Assembly (NCBI RefSeq): GCF_900155655.1 | Contig: NZ_LT706987.1 | Span: 1,697,715-1,757,402 of the forward strand | Length of the DNA stretch: 59,688 nt | Direction of reading: 5' to 3' | Source: Prevotella ihumii | Lineage (GTDB): Bacteria; Bacteroidota; Bacteroidia; Bacteroidales; Bacteroidaceae | Shown here: positions 27,130 through 35,310 of the stretch, in pieces | How the letters are laid out: the number at the start of each line of letters is the position of its first letter | How positions within the stretch are numbered: position 1 is the first letter of the stretch | Notes under the pieces: model-generated | Databases searched by the model: none | What the model was told of the DNA's origin: nothing | What the model saw: the letters and a program-made list of their open reading frames with translations, nothing else | Translations under genes and position numbers: made by a program

Positions 27130-28533
27130 TTATCTATTTTTAGCAATGTAGTCCTCTACGTCATTTGCCTTATAAGGTATGAGCTCTTTACCGAGGAAGC
27201 GGCAACCTTCTTTTGTAATGAGTATGTCGTCTTCGATGCGGATACCTCCAAAGTTCTTGTATTCGTCAAGCTTGTCGAAGTTGAGGAAGTCAGCACAATG
27301 CTTCTTAGCTCTCCATTCATCAATAAGAGCAGGAATGAAGTAGATACCTGGTTCGTCAGTAACAACAAAACCTTCTTGCAAACGACGACCCATACGCAAG
27401 CAGTTTGTACCAAACTGGTCGAGGTTAGGGCGAGTTTCAGCATCGAAACCCACGTAGATTTGTCCCAAAGCCTCCATATCGTGTACATCAAGACCCATCA
27501 TATGGCCTAAGCCGTGAGGCAGGAACATAGCGTGTGCACCTGCTGCCAACGCATCGTCGGTATTGCCCTTGGCCAAACCTATTTCCTTCATTCGGTCGAA
27601 GATAACACGGCAAGCTGCAAAGTGTACTTCCTTGTAGGTGATACCTGGTCTTGAGAGTTCCAAAGCCTTGTCGTGTGCCTCTACTACTGCATTGTAAATG
27701 TCCAACTGCTGTGAGGTAAATTTGCCATTGATAGGGAAGGTACGTGTGTTGTCAGAGCAGTAATGGTTCATATTTTCTGCACCGCAGTCGCACAATACCA
27801 AGCGACCATCTTCCAACTCCTTCATTGAAGGACCACCGTGCATAATTTCGCCGTGCTGTGAGAAGATAATAGGGAACGAAACCATTGACCCATACGAGTT
27901 GGCAATGCCTTCGATCTGACCTGCTACAAACTTCTCTGTTACGCCTGGGCGTGCTATGCGCATAGCTGTGGTGTGCATCTTGTAGCCAATTTCAGCAGCA
28001 GCTTCCAATTCTGCTATTTCTTCTTCGGTCTTTACTGAGCGCATTTCTACAACAGCGTTGATAAGTTCTAAGCTTGCTGCTTCCTTTTGCTTGTAAGGGT
28101 GAATACCGAGAAGATCCAATATCTGAATTTGAATGTCGTGGCGGTAAGGAGGGAGGAAGTGTATCTTTCTGCCTGCCTTTTGTGCCTTGTCGCAGATGTT
28201 TTTAAGTTCTGCCATTGGCGCAGCGTGGTCAACACCTACCTGTGCAGCCAAATCTTTCACTGCATCAACGCTACCAAACCACACAATGTCTTCTATGTCA
28301 ATATCGTTACCGATAAGAATTTCTTTGTCCTCATCTATGTCAATTATACCTACAAGACCATCTCTTTTCTGTCCGAAATAGTAGAGAAATGATGAGTCCT
28401 GACGGAATGGTGCATAACTATTAGCTGGCCCGTTTACGGGTGCTTCGTTGTTGCCAAAAAGCACTATGATACCGCTTTTTATCAACTTCTTAAGTTGAGC
28501 TCTACGGCTTGTATAAGTTTCTTTCTTAAACAT
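27130..28533 (-). CDS. pepP: Xaa-Pro aminopeptidase (aminopeptidase P family)
   Basis: A 467-residue metallopeptidase of the pita-bread fold. The N-terminal creatinase-like domain begins MFKKETYTSRRAQLKKLIKS. The dinuclear metal ligands are visible: two Asp in CDCGAENMNHYCSDNTRTF, His in LPHGLGHMMGLDVHDME, Glu in VTDEPGIYFIP and Glu in GIRIEDDILI. It removes N-terminal residues before proline. No signal peptide is present, so it acts in the cytoplasm and complements the exported C1 peptidase encoded next to it. Confidence 0.92.
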   Translation of the reverse strand: MFKKETYTSRRAQLKKLIKSGIIVLFGNNEAPVNGPANSYAPFRQDSSFLYYFGQKRDGLVGIIDIDEDKEILIGNDIDIEDIVWFGSVDAVKDLAAQVGVDHAAPMAELKNICDKAQKAGRKIHFLPPYRHDIQIQILDLLGIHPYKQKEAASLELINAVVEMRSVKTEEEIAELEAAAEIGYKMHTTAMRIARPGVTEKFVAGQIEGIANSYGSMVSFPIIFSQHGEIMHGGPSMKELEDGRLVLCDCGAENMNHYCSDNTRTFPINGKFTSQQLDIYNAVVEAHDKALELSRPGITYKEVHFAACRVIFDRMKEIGLAKGNTDDALAAGAHAMFLPHGLGHMMGLDVHDMEALGQIYVGFDAETRPNLDQFGTNCLRMGRRLQEGFVVTDEPGIYFIPALIDEWRAKKHCADFLNFDKLDEYKNFGGIRIEDDILITKEGCRFLGKELIPYKANDVEDYIAKNR

Positions 28534-28559
28534 AATTGTTTTCTGTATTAGTTTTGCTG

Positions 28560-28567
28560 CAAAGATA
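28560..28567 (-). promoter_or_regulatory. -7 element for pepP
   Basis: The minus strand reads TATCTTTG, a perfect TAnnTTTG match 26 nt before the pepP ATG. Confidence 0.55.
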
Positions 28568-28810
28568 AGAAATTTTTCTAATAAAACCCTAATTTTTTAT
28601 GCAGAATTTATATCTTTTTTCCATTTCGTTTTGTTATCTATTTGTCTTTTTTATTCCAATGTTACTCATTTGTACTTTCCTTTTGATTGCTTATTACATT
28701 ATATATGTTGCAAAGTAGACATAATATAAATAAGGTATGCAAGCTTTCATTTTGATTGTTCCGTAATATTTTCATTAGCGTTGGAACTACTTGTTTTTCT
28801 CCTCACATTT

Positions 28811-29010
28811 AACCCAAATCGGTCATTAAACCAGTTTCGGGCTTGTCTATCTATTTACCGAAACTTATGAGTTGTCTTTTTGCCTTATTTTGGCTTTATT
28901 TTGCTTATATCTACAGTTACATAGCCCGCTATGCTCCTTTGATATATGCAAAATAAATCACAAAATAAGCTCAAAAAATACATTCTCATTCTAACGACCG
29001 ATTTAGGTTA
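28811..29010 (+). repeat. palindromic dispersed repeat, copy 5 (diverged interior)
   Basis: The outer ends match the family (AACCCAAATCGGTCATTA; CTAACGACCGATTTAGG), but the interior differs and still forms its own long inverted repeat around ACATAGCCCGCTATG. It fills most of the 28534-29092 gap; the rest is AT-rich with no ORF or other structure that I can see. Confidence 0.85.
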
Positions 29011-29038
29011 ATAAGGTGAGAATACTTTGAGTTATGCA

Positions 29039-29075
29039 ATAAAAAAATAGGAACAAGCCGTGGCTCATTCCTATT
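29039..29075 (-). terminator. trmD terminator
   Basis: On the minus strand AATAGGAA pairs with TTCCTATT (29068-29075 with 29046-29053), followed by a run of T. Confidence 0.8.
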
Positions 29076-29092
29076 TGTATGTGATGTAAGAT

Positions 29093-29770
29093 TTATTTTT
29101 CTAACAAGTCGGGGCGTAAGCGTTGGGTGCGTTCCATTGCTTGGTCAAACTCCCATTGCTTTATCTTTGCTTCGTTGCCACTAAGGAGTATTTCGGGAAC
29201 GTCCCACCCCTTGTAGCTGCGTGGGCGAGTATAGATGGGGGCTGACAACATATCATCTTGGAAACAGTCGGAGAGTGCACTTTGCTCATCACCTATTACG
29301 CCTGGCACAATGCGTACCACGGCATCGGCAATGATGGCTGCGGGCAATTCGCCACCTGTGAGAACAAAGTCGCCCACAGATATTTCACGTGTTATGAGAT
29401 GCTCGCGCACACGTTGGTCTACACCTTTGTAATGACCTGCCAATATAATAAGGTTGCCTCCCATTGAGAGGTCGTTGGCTATTTTCTGGTTGAAAGGCTC
29501 TCCATCGGGCGATGTAAATATCACTTCGTCGTAATCTCTTTCAGCTTTTAATGCGCTGATACAGCGGTCTATAGGTTCTATCTGCATCACCATACCAGCC
29601 TGTCCACCAAATGGATAGTCGTCTACTCGCTTCCATTTGTTGGTGCTATAATCGCGTAGGTTGTGCAGTCGTACCTCTGCTAATCCCTTCTTTTCTGCTC
29701 GTGCCAAAATGCTTTCGTGTACAAAGCCTTCAAGCATTTCGGGCAATACTGTGATAATGTCAATTCTCAT
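29093..29770 (-). CDS. trmD: tRNA (guanine-N1)-methyltransferase
   Basis: A 225-residue SPOUT methyltransferase: [20 protein letters not shown] at the start, [15 protein letters not shown], the trefoil-knot SAM site [15 protein letters not shown] and [14 protein letters not shown], and the C-terminal helical domain. It methylates G37 of tRNAs, preventing +1 frameshifting. I chose ATG at 29770 over the upstream in-frame GTG (29779), because that GTG lies inside the -7 promoter element. The operon mates common elsewhere (rpsP, rimM, rplS) are absent here. Confidence 0.95.
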   Translation of the reverse strand: MRIDIITVLPEMLEGFVHESILARAEKKGLAEVRLHNLRDYSTNKWKRVDDYPFGGQAGMVMQIEPIDRCISALKAERDYDEVIFTSPDGEPFNQKIANDLSMGGNLIILAGHYKGVDQRVREHLITREISVGDFVLTGGELPAAIIADAVVRIVPGVIGDEQSALSDCFQDDMLSAPIYTRPRSYKGWDVPEILLSGNEAKIKQWEFDQAMERTQRLRPDLLEK

Positions 29771-29778
29771 AATTGGCA

Positions 29779-29786
29779 CAAAGTTA
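29779..29786 (-). promoter_or_regulatory. -7 element of trmD (near-leaderless transcript)
   Basis: The minus strand reads TAACTTTG ending 8 nt before the ATG at 29770, so transcription would begin only about 0-3 nt ahead of the start codon. Confidence 0.6.
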
Positions 29787-29846
29787 GCAATTATTTTATT
29801 AGCTTAGGACGATGAACGTAGGTTTTTTATGTTTGAAATGGAATAA

Positions 29847-30104
29847 GGCTGGTTCTATAAATTAGCTTTGTTAGATTTTGAGCTTATTTTTGAGGTCAAA
29901 ATGAAAGAGAGTGAAAGAGTGTAGCGAGCTACACGACTGAACGAACTTACATTTTGAACCAAAAACGGAGCAAGCCGAATGCAATCAAACTTGTTTGAAT
30001 TGTTGAGGCGCAGCCTGTTTTATATAAAAAGAAGCCAAAAGATAACAAAACGTATTTCATAACAATTTAATGACGATATGCGGTGGTAATTTATAGAACC
30101 AGCC
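29847..30104. mobile_element. 258-bp MITE-like element
   Basis: Perfect 18-bp terminal inverted repeats (GGCTGGTTCTATAAATTA at 29847-29864; its complement at 30087-30104) flanked on both sides by ATAA, a likely 4-bp target duplication. The interior has no ORF but a GTGTAGCGAGCTACAC palindrome. It has no transposase, so it would be moved by one supplied elsewhere. Confidence 0.8.
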
Positions 30105-30155
30105 ATAAACTTATTAAAAGTATGGAGCAGCGAGAAGATGTTTCTTGAATACTTC

Positions 30156-30186
30156 TTGTATAAGTCGTGGTTTTTACATAACTTTG
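30156..30186 (+). promoter_or_regulatory. promoter of the DUF5020 gene
   Basis: TTG at 30156-30158 and TAACTTTG at 30179-30186, 20 nt apart; the start codon is 33 nt downstream. The MITE ends ~50 bp upstream of it. Confidence 0.7.
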
Positions 30187-30218
30187 CACCCAATTAATAA
30201 TGTTAACTTAAAAGACCA

Positions 30219-30968
30219 ATGAAAAAGTTTTTATCCCTTGCCATATTTTCAATGGCAGCTTTTGCAGGTGTTCAGGCACAAAATGTGCAGGTACATTACG
30301 ACCTTGGAAAGACAATGTACGATGATTTAAATTCGCGTCCTGCGCTCACCACAACGGTAGAAATGTTTAAGCCCGATAGTTGGGGTTCTACCTTTCTTTT
30401 CACCGATATTGACTATAAGAACGACGGTACGGTGGGTGCATATTGGGAAATAGCTCGCGAGTTTAATCTTACCAAGAACAAACAATGGGCGGCACACGTA
30501 GAGTATAATGGCGGTGTAGGCACAGGCGAGCTTCCAGAAGGTTATTATGGCAATCGTTATCAGCACGCTTTCTTGGCTGGTGGTGCGTGGAATTGGGCTA
30601 ATTCTGATTTCTCTAAAACTTTCTCTGTGCAGTTGATGTACAAATACTATTTCAAGAATGGTCATACGGGTGCTCGTCCTTTTAGTGGTTTCCAACTTAC
30701 AGAGGTTTGGGGATTGCAGTTGGCTAAGGGTCTTTGTTCGTTCAATGGGTTCTGCGACTTGTGGTATGATCCTAATTGCAATGGCAAATTGATATTGCTT
30801 AGCGAACCCCAATTCTGGGTGAATATGAATAAGTTGAAGGGAATGGATAAGGTAAATCTTTCGTTGGGTACAGAGGTTGAAATCAGTAACAACTTTGTAT
30901 GGAACAACAAGGCACAGCACAATAAGTTCTATGCTATTCCTACGATAGCTGCCAAATGGACATTCTAA
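30219..30968 (+). CDS. DUF5020-family outer-membrane protein
   Basis: A 249-residue protein with a signal peptide (MKKFLSLAIFSMAAFAGVQAQ). The mature part alternates short aromatic-rich strands (VQVHYDLGKTMYDD, TFLFTDIDYKNDGTVGAYWE, FSVQLMYKYYF) and ends in a terminal aromatic residue (AAKWTF), as expected for a 12-strand outer-membrane barrel. It resembles Tsx-like nucleoside channels and the DUF5020 family of Bacteroidetes. Substrate unknown. Flanked by its own promoter and a very strong terminator. Confidence 0.82.
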   Translation: MKKFLSLAIFSMAAFAGVQAQNVQVHYDLGKTMYDDLNSRPALTTTVEMFKPDSWGSTFLFTDIDYKNDGTVGAYWEIAREFNLTKNKQWAAHVEYNGGVGTGELPEGYYGNRYQHAFLAGGAWNWANSDFSKTFSVQLMYKYYFKNGHTGARPFSGFQLTEVWGLQLAKGLCSFNGFCDLWYDPNCNGKLILLSEPQFWVNMNKLKGMDKVNLSLGTEVEISNNFVWNNKAQHNKFYAIPTIAAKWTF

Positions 30969-30982
30969 ATTAAGAAGATAGT

Positions 30983-31027
30983 ATAACAAAATGCTGCAAG
31001 TGAAGAGGACTTGCAGCATTTTGTTAT
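30983..31027. terminator. 18-bp perfect hairpin terminator
   Basis: ATAACAAAATGCTGCAAG (30983-31000) is perfectly complementary to the sequence at 31010-31027. Confidence 0.85.
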
Positions 31028-31041
31028 GCTTCATCAATAAA

Positions 31042-31234
31042 CCCAAATCGGTCATTAGCCCGCAAAGGCTTTTTAAAGCGTTTAGATGTTATGCTTTTCT
31101 TCGTCTTTGCACCTTATTTTGGCGCTTTGCGTTTGTTTTTTCAGTTGTTTAGCTCGCTAAACGTCTTCAAAAACAACCAAAAATAGCTCAAAATAAGCTC
31201 GCAAATCTCGAAGAAGTCTAACGACCGATTTGGG
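31042..31234 (+). repeat. 193-bp palindromic dispersed repeat, copy 6
   Basis: CCCAAATCGGTCATTAGCCCG at left, CTAACGACCGATTTGGG at right; the interior is like copies 2-4. It is the last clearly chromosomal landmark before the integrated element. Confidence 0.9.
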
Positions 31235-31468
31235 TTAAAGCAATGATTTTGTAAAGATTATTTCGTTGAAAAACGGTAATTTCGATTTGGCGTTGCGAAA
31301 GCGGCTGTTTTGCAACGCAAAACCTACGCTTTTGAGTGGCAACTAATCCTTGAAAAGGAAGAAAAATCGAAGTTGGTGTAAACTGACTGATAATGAGGAA
31401 GAAACGAAACGATTTGCGTAGAAGTGCTCTTTTCAAAAAGGGCAGGAATATGCAGATTTAGGCAGAAG

Positions 31469-31533
31469 TTCAGTTACCAAAGCATTACCTGATTTTGAGA
31501 TAGGTAACGATGAAGTAATGTTCGGTAACTGAA
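31469..31533. repeat. nested inverted repeats left of the integrase
   Basis: TTCAGTTACC (31469-31478) pairs with GGTAACTGAA (31524-31533), and inside it TTACCT (31485-31490) pairs with AGGTAA (31502-31507). GGTAAC recurs at 31604 and near the right end of the element (53348, 53464). These may be recombinase arm-binding sites. The rest of 31235-31631 shows no gene. Confidence 0.5.
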
Positions 31534-31586
31534 TTATTTTCGCTCGTGTGGCTGTTGCTGCGGTCGGCAGTTTTCTGCATAAGTGA

Positions 31587-31614
31587 GGAACGCTTTAATT
31601 CGGGTAACTTTGCC
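31587..31614. other. candidate left attachment site
   Basis: GGAACGCTTTAATTCGGGTAAC runs straight into GTAACTTTGC (31604-31613), which fits the GTANNTTTGC core known for CTnDOT-type recombinases. The related right-end sequence is at 53332-53370. The same TAACTTTG (31605-31612) can also serve as the -7 element of the recombinase gene. Confidence 0.4.
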
Positions 31615-31631
31615 CATAAAAATTAAAGCGT

Positions 31632-32861
31632 ATGAAACAAGAGAAAATGAAGGTGTTGCTCTACCTCAAAAAGAGCGGTCTTGACAAGTCGGGCAAGGCT
31701 CCCATCATGGGGCGTATTACACTTGGAAGGAGTATTGCACAGTTCAGTTGTAAACTCTCCTGCAACCCCGACTTGTGGAATCCACGAGAGAGCAGAATGG
31801 ATGGTAAGAGTCGTGAGGCGGTGGAGATAAACGGTAAATTGGAAAATCTGCTGTTGTCTGTTCAGTCGGCTTATCAATCTCTGCTATCCAAAGGTTGCCT
31901 ATTTGATGCAGCCGATGTGAAAGAGCTGTTCCAAGGGAGCGTACAGACACGATGCATGCTCATTGAAAGGCTGGATATGCTCATTAAGGAGAAGGAAAGC
32001 CATGTTGGTATAGACATCAAGGAAGGAGCCATACACGGCTATCACTCTACCCGAATTCATTTGCAGAAGTTTATTCAACGGAAATACAAGGTGACAGACT
32101 TGGCTTTCTCACAGCTCACAGAGAACTTTATCTATGAGTTTGGGCAGTATTTCTTAGGTGAGTGCGGTTTTCAAGAAAGCACATTCTATAATGCAGCCAC
32201 GCATTTGAAGACGGTATGCAGGTTGGCTTACCGTGAGGGATTGGCTGATGTACTTCTATTTGACAAAGCCAAAATTAGCAAGGGCGACAAGAGACTGCCC
32301 AAAGCACTTGACAGAGGGGCATTTGAGAAGTTAAAGACTCTTCAATTTGAGGACTTGGAGGAGGAAATGGAAACGGCAAGGGATATTTTCCTCTTTGCCT
32401 GTTATACAGGTGCTGCATATTGCGATTTGATGGAACTGAACAAGTCCCATCTTGTGCGTGATGATGAGGGTTGCCTTTGGCTGAAGTTCAACCGTCAGAA
32501 GACAGGTGTGCCTTGTCGTGTCAAACTGCTGCCCGAAGCCATACGGCTGATGGAGAAGCTCCACAGCGATGAAAGGGAAACATTGCTCCCTTTCATGGGA
32601 TATGCCACTTACCAATCTTATTTGAAAGCCCTGCGGCTTCGTGCAGGCATCTCGTTTCCTTTTACCACACATACGGCAAGGCACACCTTTGCCACATTCA
32701 TCACGCTTGAACAGGGTGTACCTATTGAGACCGTGAGTAAGATGCTGGGACATTCCAACGTGAGCATGACCGAGCGTTATGCAAAGGTAACGCCACAGAA
32801 ACTCTTTGAGGAATTCGACCGTTTCCTTTCTTTCACCGAAGAGATGCAGTTGGCTATCTAA
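31632..32861 (+). CDS. tyrosine recombinase 1 (integrase)
   Basis: A 409-residue recombinase of the Bacteroidetes type. It has an N-terminal arm-binding domain, a SAM-like core-binding domain (~105-205) and a catalytic domain. Catalytic residues visible are Lys in FNRQKTGVPCRVKLLP, the H-x-x-R box HTARHTFATF, GHSNVSMTERYAKV (His and nucleophile Tyr). The usual first Arg is missing: its place in the motif reads FACYTGAAYCDL, as also seen in IntDOT-like enzymes that lack Arg I. It starts 18 bp after a GTAACTTTGC sequence that may be both promoter and attachment core. It probably performs integration and excision of the element. Confidence 0.92.
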   Translation: MKQEKMKVLLYLKKSGLDKSGKAPIMGRITLGRSIAQFSCKLSCNPDLWNPRESRMDGKSREAVEINGKLENLLLSVQSAYQSLLSKGCLFDAADVKELFQGSVQTRCMLIERLDMLIKEKESHVGIDIKEGAIHGYHSTRIHLQKFIQRKYKVTDLAFSQLTENFIYEFGQYFLGECGFQESTFYNAATHLKTVCRLAYREGLADVLLFDKAKISKGDKRLPKALDRGAFEKLKTLQFEDLEEEMETARDIFLFACYTGAAYCDLMELNKSHLVRDDEGCLWLKFNRQKTGVPCRVKLLPEAIRLMEKLHSDERETLLPFMGYATYQSYLKALRLRAGISFPFTTHTARHTFATFITLEQGVPIETVSKMLGHSNVSMTERYAKVTPQKLFEEFDRFLSFTEEMQLAI

Positions 32862-32922
32862 TCCTTATTAAGTCATTTGATTTCTTATCTATTCATTTAA
32901 TTAACTTCAAACCACCAAGACA

Positions 32923-34218
32923 ATGAGAAGTACATTCAAGATACTGTTCTATATCAACAGACAGAAAACAAGGGCAGACGGCAACACCGCCATTCTCTGC
33001 CGTATCACCATAGACGGAAAGAGCACCGCCATTACCACAGGAGAAGAGTGTAAAGTCTCCGAGTGGAACTCCAAACAGGGTTTGACAACCAATAGGAAGA
33101 CCAACCAAAGAATCAATGAGTTCAGGGAATTGATAGAAAAAACCTATCGGGACATACTGACGATGGAAGGAGTGGTAAGTGTGGAACTTATCAAGAACAG
33201 TTTGCAAGGCATTGCCACCAATCCCACCACGCTCCTTGCAATGAGCAAGGCGGAACTGCAAGCCGTCAAGGAAAGCGTTGGAAAGTCAAGGGCAGAGGGG
33301 ACTTATCTGAACCTTTACTATTCTGATAAAAATCTCCGAGATTTTATCGAAAACAAAGGAGTACAAGACATATCTATCGTCACCATTACGGAGAGTTTGT
33401 TCGAGGAATACCGTTTCTTCCTGAAAAAGCGTGGACTGAAAGCATCGACTGTCAATACCAATCTATGTTGGCTGAGCCGACTGATGTTTCGTGCGGTGAG
33501 CAGCAGGATTATCCGCTGCAATTCCTTTGAGAACGCCAAGTATGAGAAGGAGGAAAAGAAGATACGCTTCTTGCAAAAGGGCGATGTAATGAAACTCATG
33601 GCAATGACGATGAACGACAGAGAATCGGAATTGGCTCGGCTGATGTTCGTCTTCTCCTGCTTCACAGGTATGGCTATCGCTGATATGGAAACGTTGCAAT
33701 ATAGGCATATCCAAACGGCAGCGGATGGACAGAGGTATATCCGCAAAGAGAGACAGAAGACAAAGGTCGAGTTCATCGTACCACTGCATCCCGTAGCTGA
33801 AGCCATCATCAGCCATTGCAGGAACGAGCAGGCAAGAAACGAAGAACAGCAGACGGTGAAAGAAAAAGGCGACAGCCTTGTCTTTCAACCTCATTGCAGC
33901 CGTAGCGTGATGGGCAAGAACCTGAGCATCGTGGGTAAGGCTTGCGGTATCCGTCAAAGACTTTCGTACCACATGGCAAGACATACGTTTGGTACGATGT
34001 GTCTAAGCGCAGGTATTCCTATTGAGAGCATAGCCAAGATGATGGGGCATACCTCCATATCAAGCACGCAGATTTATGCGCAGGTAACGGACAACAAGAT
34101 TTCAAAGGATATGGACAGGCTTATAGCCAAACAATCGGCAAATGAGAAAGAAATAGCGGAGAGAGAGACTTGTGAATCTTCGGATATTGTAACCTGTAAA
34201 ATGGAAGAAACGGCATGA
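32923..34218 (+). CDS. tyrosine recombinase 2
   Basis: A 431-residue recombinase similar in layout to the one upstream but not a recent duplicate. The catalytic stretch has VFSCFTGMAIADMETL (Arg I position again not Arg), RQKTKVEFIVPL (Lys), SYHMARHTFGTMCLSAG (H-x-x-R) and MMGHTSISSTQIYAQVT (His/Trp region and nucleophile Tyr). It lies 61 bp after recombinase 1. Paired recombinases at one end are common on Bacteroidetes mobilizable transposons. Its stop overlaps the start of the next gene (ATGA). Confidence 0.92.
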   Translation: MRSTFKILFYINRQKTRADGNTAILCRITIDGKSTAITTGEECKVSEWNSKQGLTTNRKTNQRINEFRELIEKTYRDILTMEGVVSVELIKNSLQGIATNPTTLLAMSKAELQAVKESVGKSRAEGTYLNLYYSDKNLRDFIENKGVQDISIVTITESLFEEYRFFLKKRGLKASTVNTNLCWLSRLMFRAVSSRIIRCNSFENAKYEKEEKKIRFLQKGDVMKLMAMTMNDRESELARLMFVFSCFTGMAIADMETLQYRHIQTAADGQRYIRKERQKTKVEFIVPLHPVAEAIISHCRNEQARNEEQQTVKEKGDSLVFQPHCSRSVMGKNLSIVGKACGIRQRLSYHMARHTFGTMCLSAGIPIESIAKMMGHTSISSTQIYAQVTDNKISKDMDRLIAKQSANEKEIAERETCESSDIVTCKMEETA

Positions 34219-34631
34219 ATACGAACTATAAACAAAGGACAATGACTAGCACGGAGAATCATCGTAGCTATTTTGATTGGGGCTGCAATATGCAGGTCAT
34301 TCGCAAGGGAAATGGAGGGATAGCCATGACAGAGAGTGAACTTGTGAGGTTCTTCGGGGTAACATGGAGGAAACTCAACCATAGGATGCAAACGATAATA
34401 AAATCCTCCAACCTATATCTCGATGAGAGGATTGCAGGTGAGGAAGATATTTATGCAAACGAACAACTAAAAGGTTATGCTCCGCTCTATCCGCTTCCTG
34501 TCATCATCGCCCTGTCTTTTCAGTTGGACAGCACGGAAGCCCATTTATTTAGAGAGTATCTCTGTGAGAGATTGCAGAAACCTGCATCCGTGATAACACC
34601 GATATTTCTGCTCGGTAACACGAATAACTAA
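34215..34631 (+). CDS. conserved-context hypothetical protein of the integrase operon
   Basis: A 138-residue protein whose ATG overlaps the stop of recombinase 2 (ATGA), so it is probably translationally coupled. I do not recognise a domain. The middle (MTESELVRFFGVTWRKLNHR) looks like a small helix-turn-helix, suggesting a DNA-binding accessory factor of recombination or an element regulator. An internal ATG at 34242 would give a slightly shorter form. There is no signal peptide or membrane segment. Confidence 0.6.
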   Translation: MNTNYKQRTMTSTENHRSYFDWGCNMQVIRKGNGGIAMTESELVRFFGVTWRKLNHRMQTIIKSSNLYLDERIAGEEDIYANEQLKGYAPLYPLPVIIALSFQLDSTEAHLFREYLCERLQKPASVITPIFLLGNTNN

Positions 34632-34644
34632 TGATTATTTCTTA

Positions 34645-34795
34645 TCTTTCCTTTTTCTTTCACCGATTATATCTTACTACATTACTACAATAGGAGTTAA
34701 AGCGGTGAAAGAAAAAGGATTAACGTGTAGTAAAATACCCGAAACAATGGTACTACGCAGTAACTACAACTGCCCTTCTTCTTTCACCGCTTGAT
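34645..34795. repeat. inverted-repeat and TGTAGTA-rich intergenic segment
   Basis: CCTTTTTCTTTCACCG and CGGTGAAAGAAAAAGG form a 16-bp inverted repeat, and a third related copy (TTCTTTCACCGCTT) lies near 34780. TACTACA occurs at 34675 and 34683 and TGTAGTA at 34726, the same heptamer that is repeated beside the primase gene at 49466-49558. Confidence 0.7.
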
Positions 34796-34812
34796 TACGA
34801 TTAAAAAGGAAA

Positions 34813-35292
34813 TTATATGATGTTTGTTATTTGCCTGACAATCCTCTGAAGTATGCTTTCATTGCTTACAAGTATAGATGCGGTGCCTGTCATTCCGCTG
34901 ATGAGATTATACTTGCAATCTGTTATCCTTACCTGTGCCGTGAACACGTTGCCTTCTGCCGTTTGTAAGGGTATATGCGATGTGGCTGTTATTACACCAT
35001 TTGCAACTCCGTAGGTTTCTGCATCGTAACCCTCAAATTCGATGTTTACCGTCATTCCTCTCGCTAACGTATTTACGTATTTATAGGGAACGGCGATTGT
35101 GCCTTGACGGGCATTTGTCATCTGTACCTTTGCACTGATGGTTTCAGGATAAGGTATAAAGTATGCACCTGCCAGTAGTCCTAATATTACAATAGTGATA
35201 ATCATGATGCCATAGCGTACAATTTTTGACGGTATCTCGCCAATGATGTGCCTTACCTTCTCGCTGCGGAGTTCTATCTTGTCGTCTACCAT
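34813..35292 (-). CDS. short HlyD-type membrane-fusion adaptor
   Basis: A 159-residue protein: a cytoplasmic N-terminus, one transmembrane helix (~27-49, IMIITIVILGLLAGAYF), then beta-rich segments (ISAKVQMTNARQGTIAVPY, MTVNIEFEGYDAETYGVANG, TAQVRITDCKYNLISGMTGT) that match the barrel/lipoyl-type parts of HlyD adaptors. The long coiled-coil hairpin that normally reaches the outer-membrane channel is missing, so it is less than half the usual length. It is 18 bp after the exporter gene and is the last gene of the RiPP operon. It may only chaperone the exporter or use another partner; no TolC gene is in the element. Confidence 0.75.
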   Translation of the reverse strand: MVDDKIELRSEKVRHIIGEIPSKIVRYGIMIITIVILGLLAGAYFIPYPETISAKVQMTNARQGTIAVPYKYVNTLARGMTVNIEFEGYDAETYGVANGVITATSHIPLQTAEGNVFTAQVRITDCKYNLISGMTGTASILVSNESILQRIVRQITNII

Positions 35293-35310
35293 AGTTGTTT
35301 TTCCTTTACG

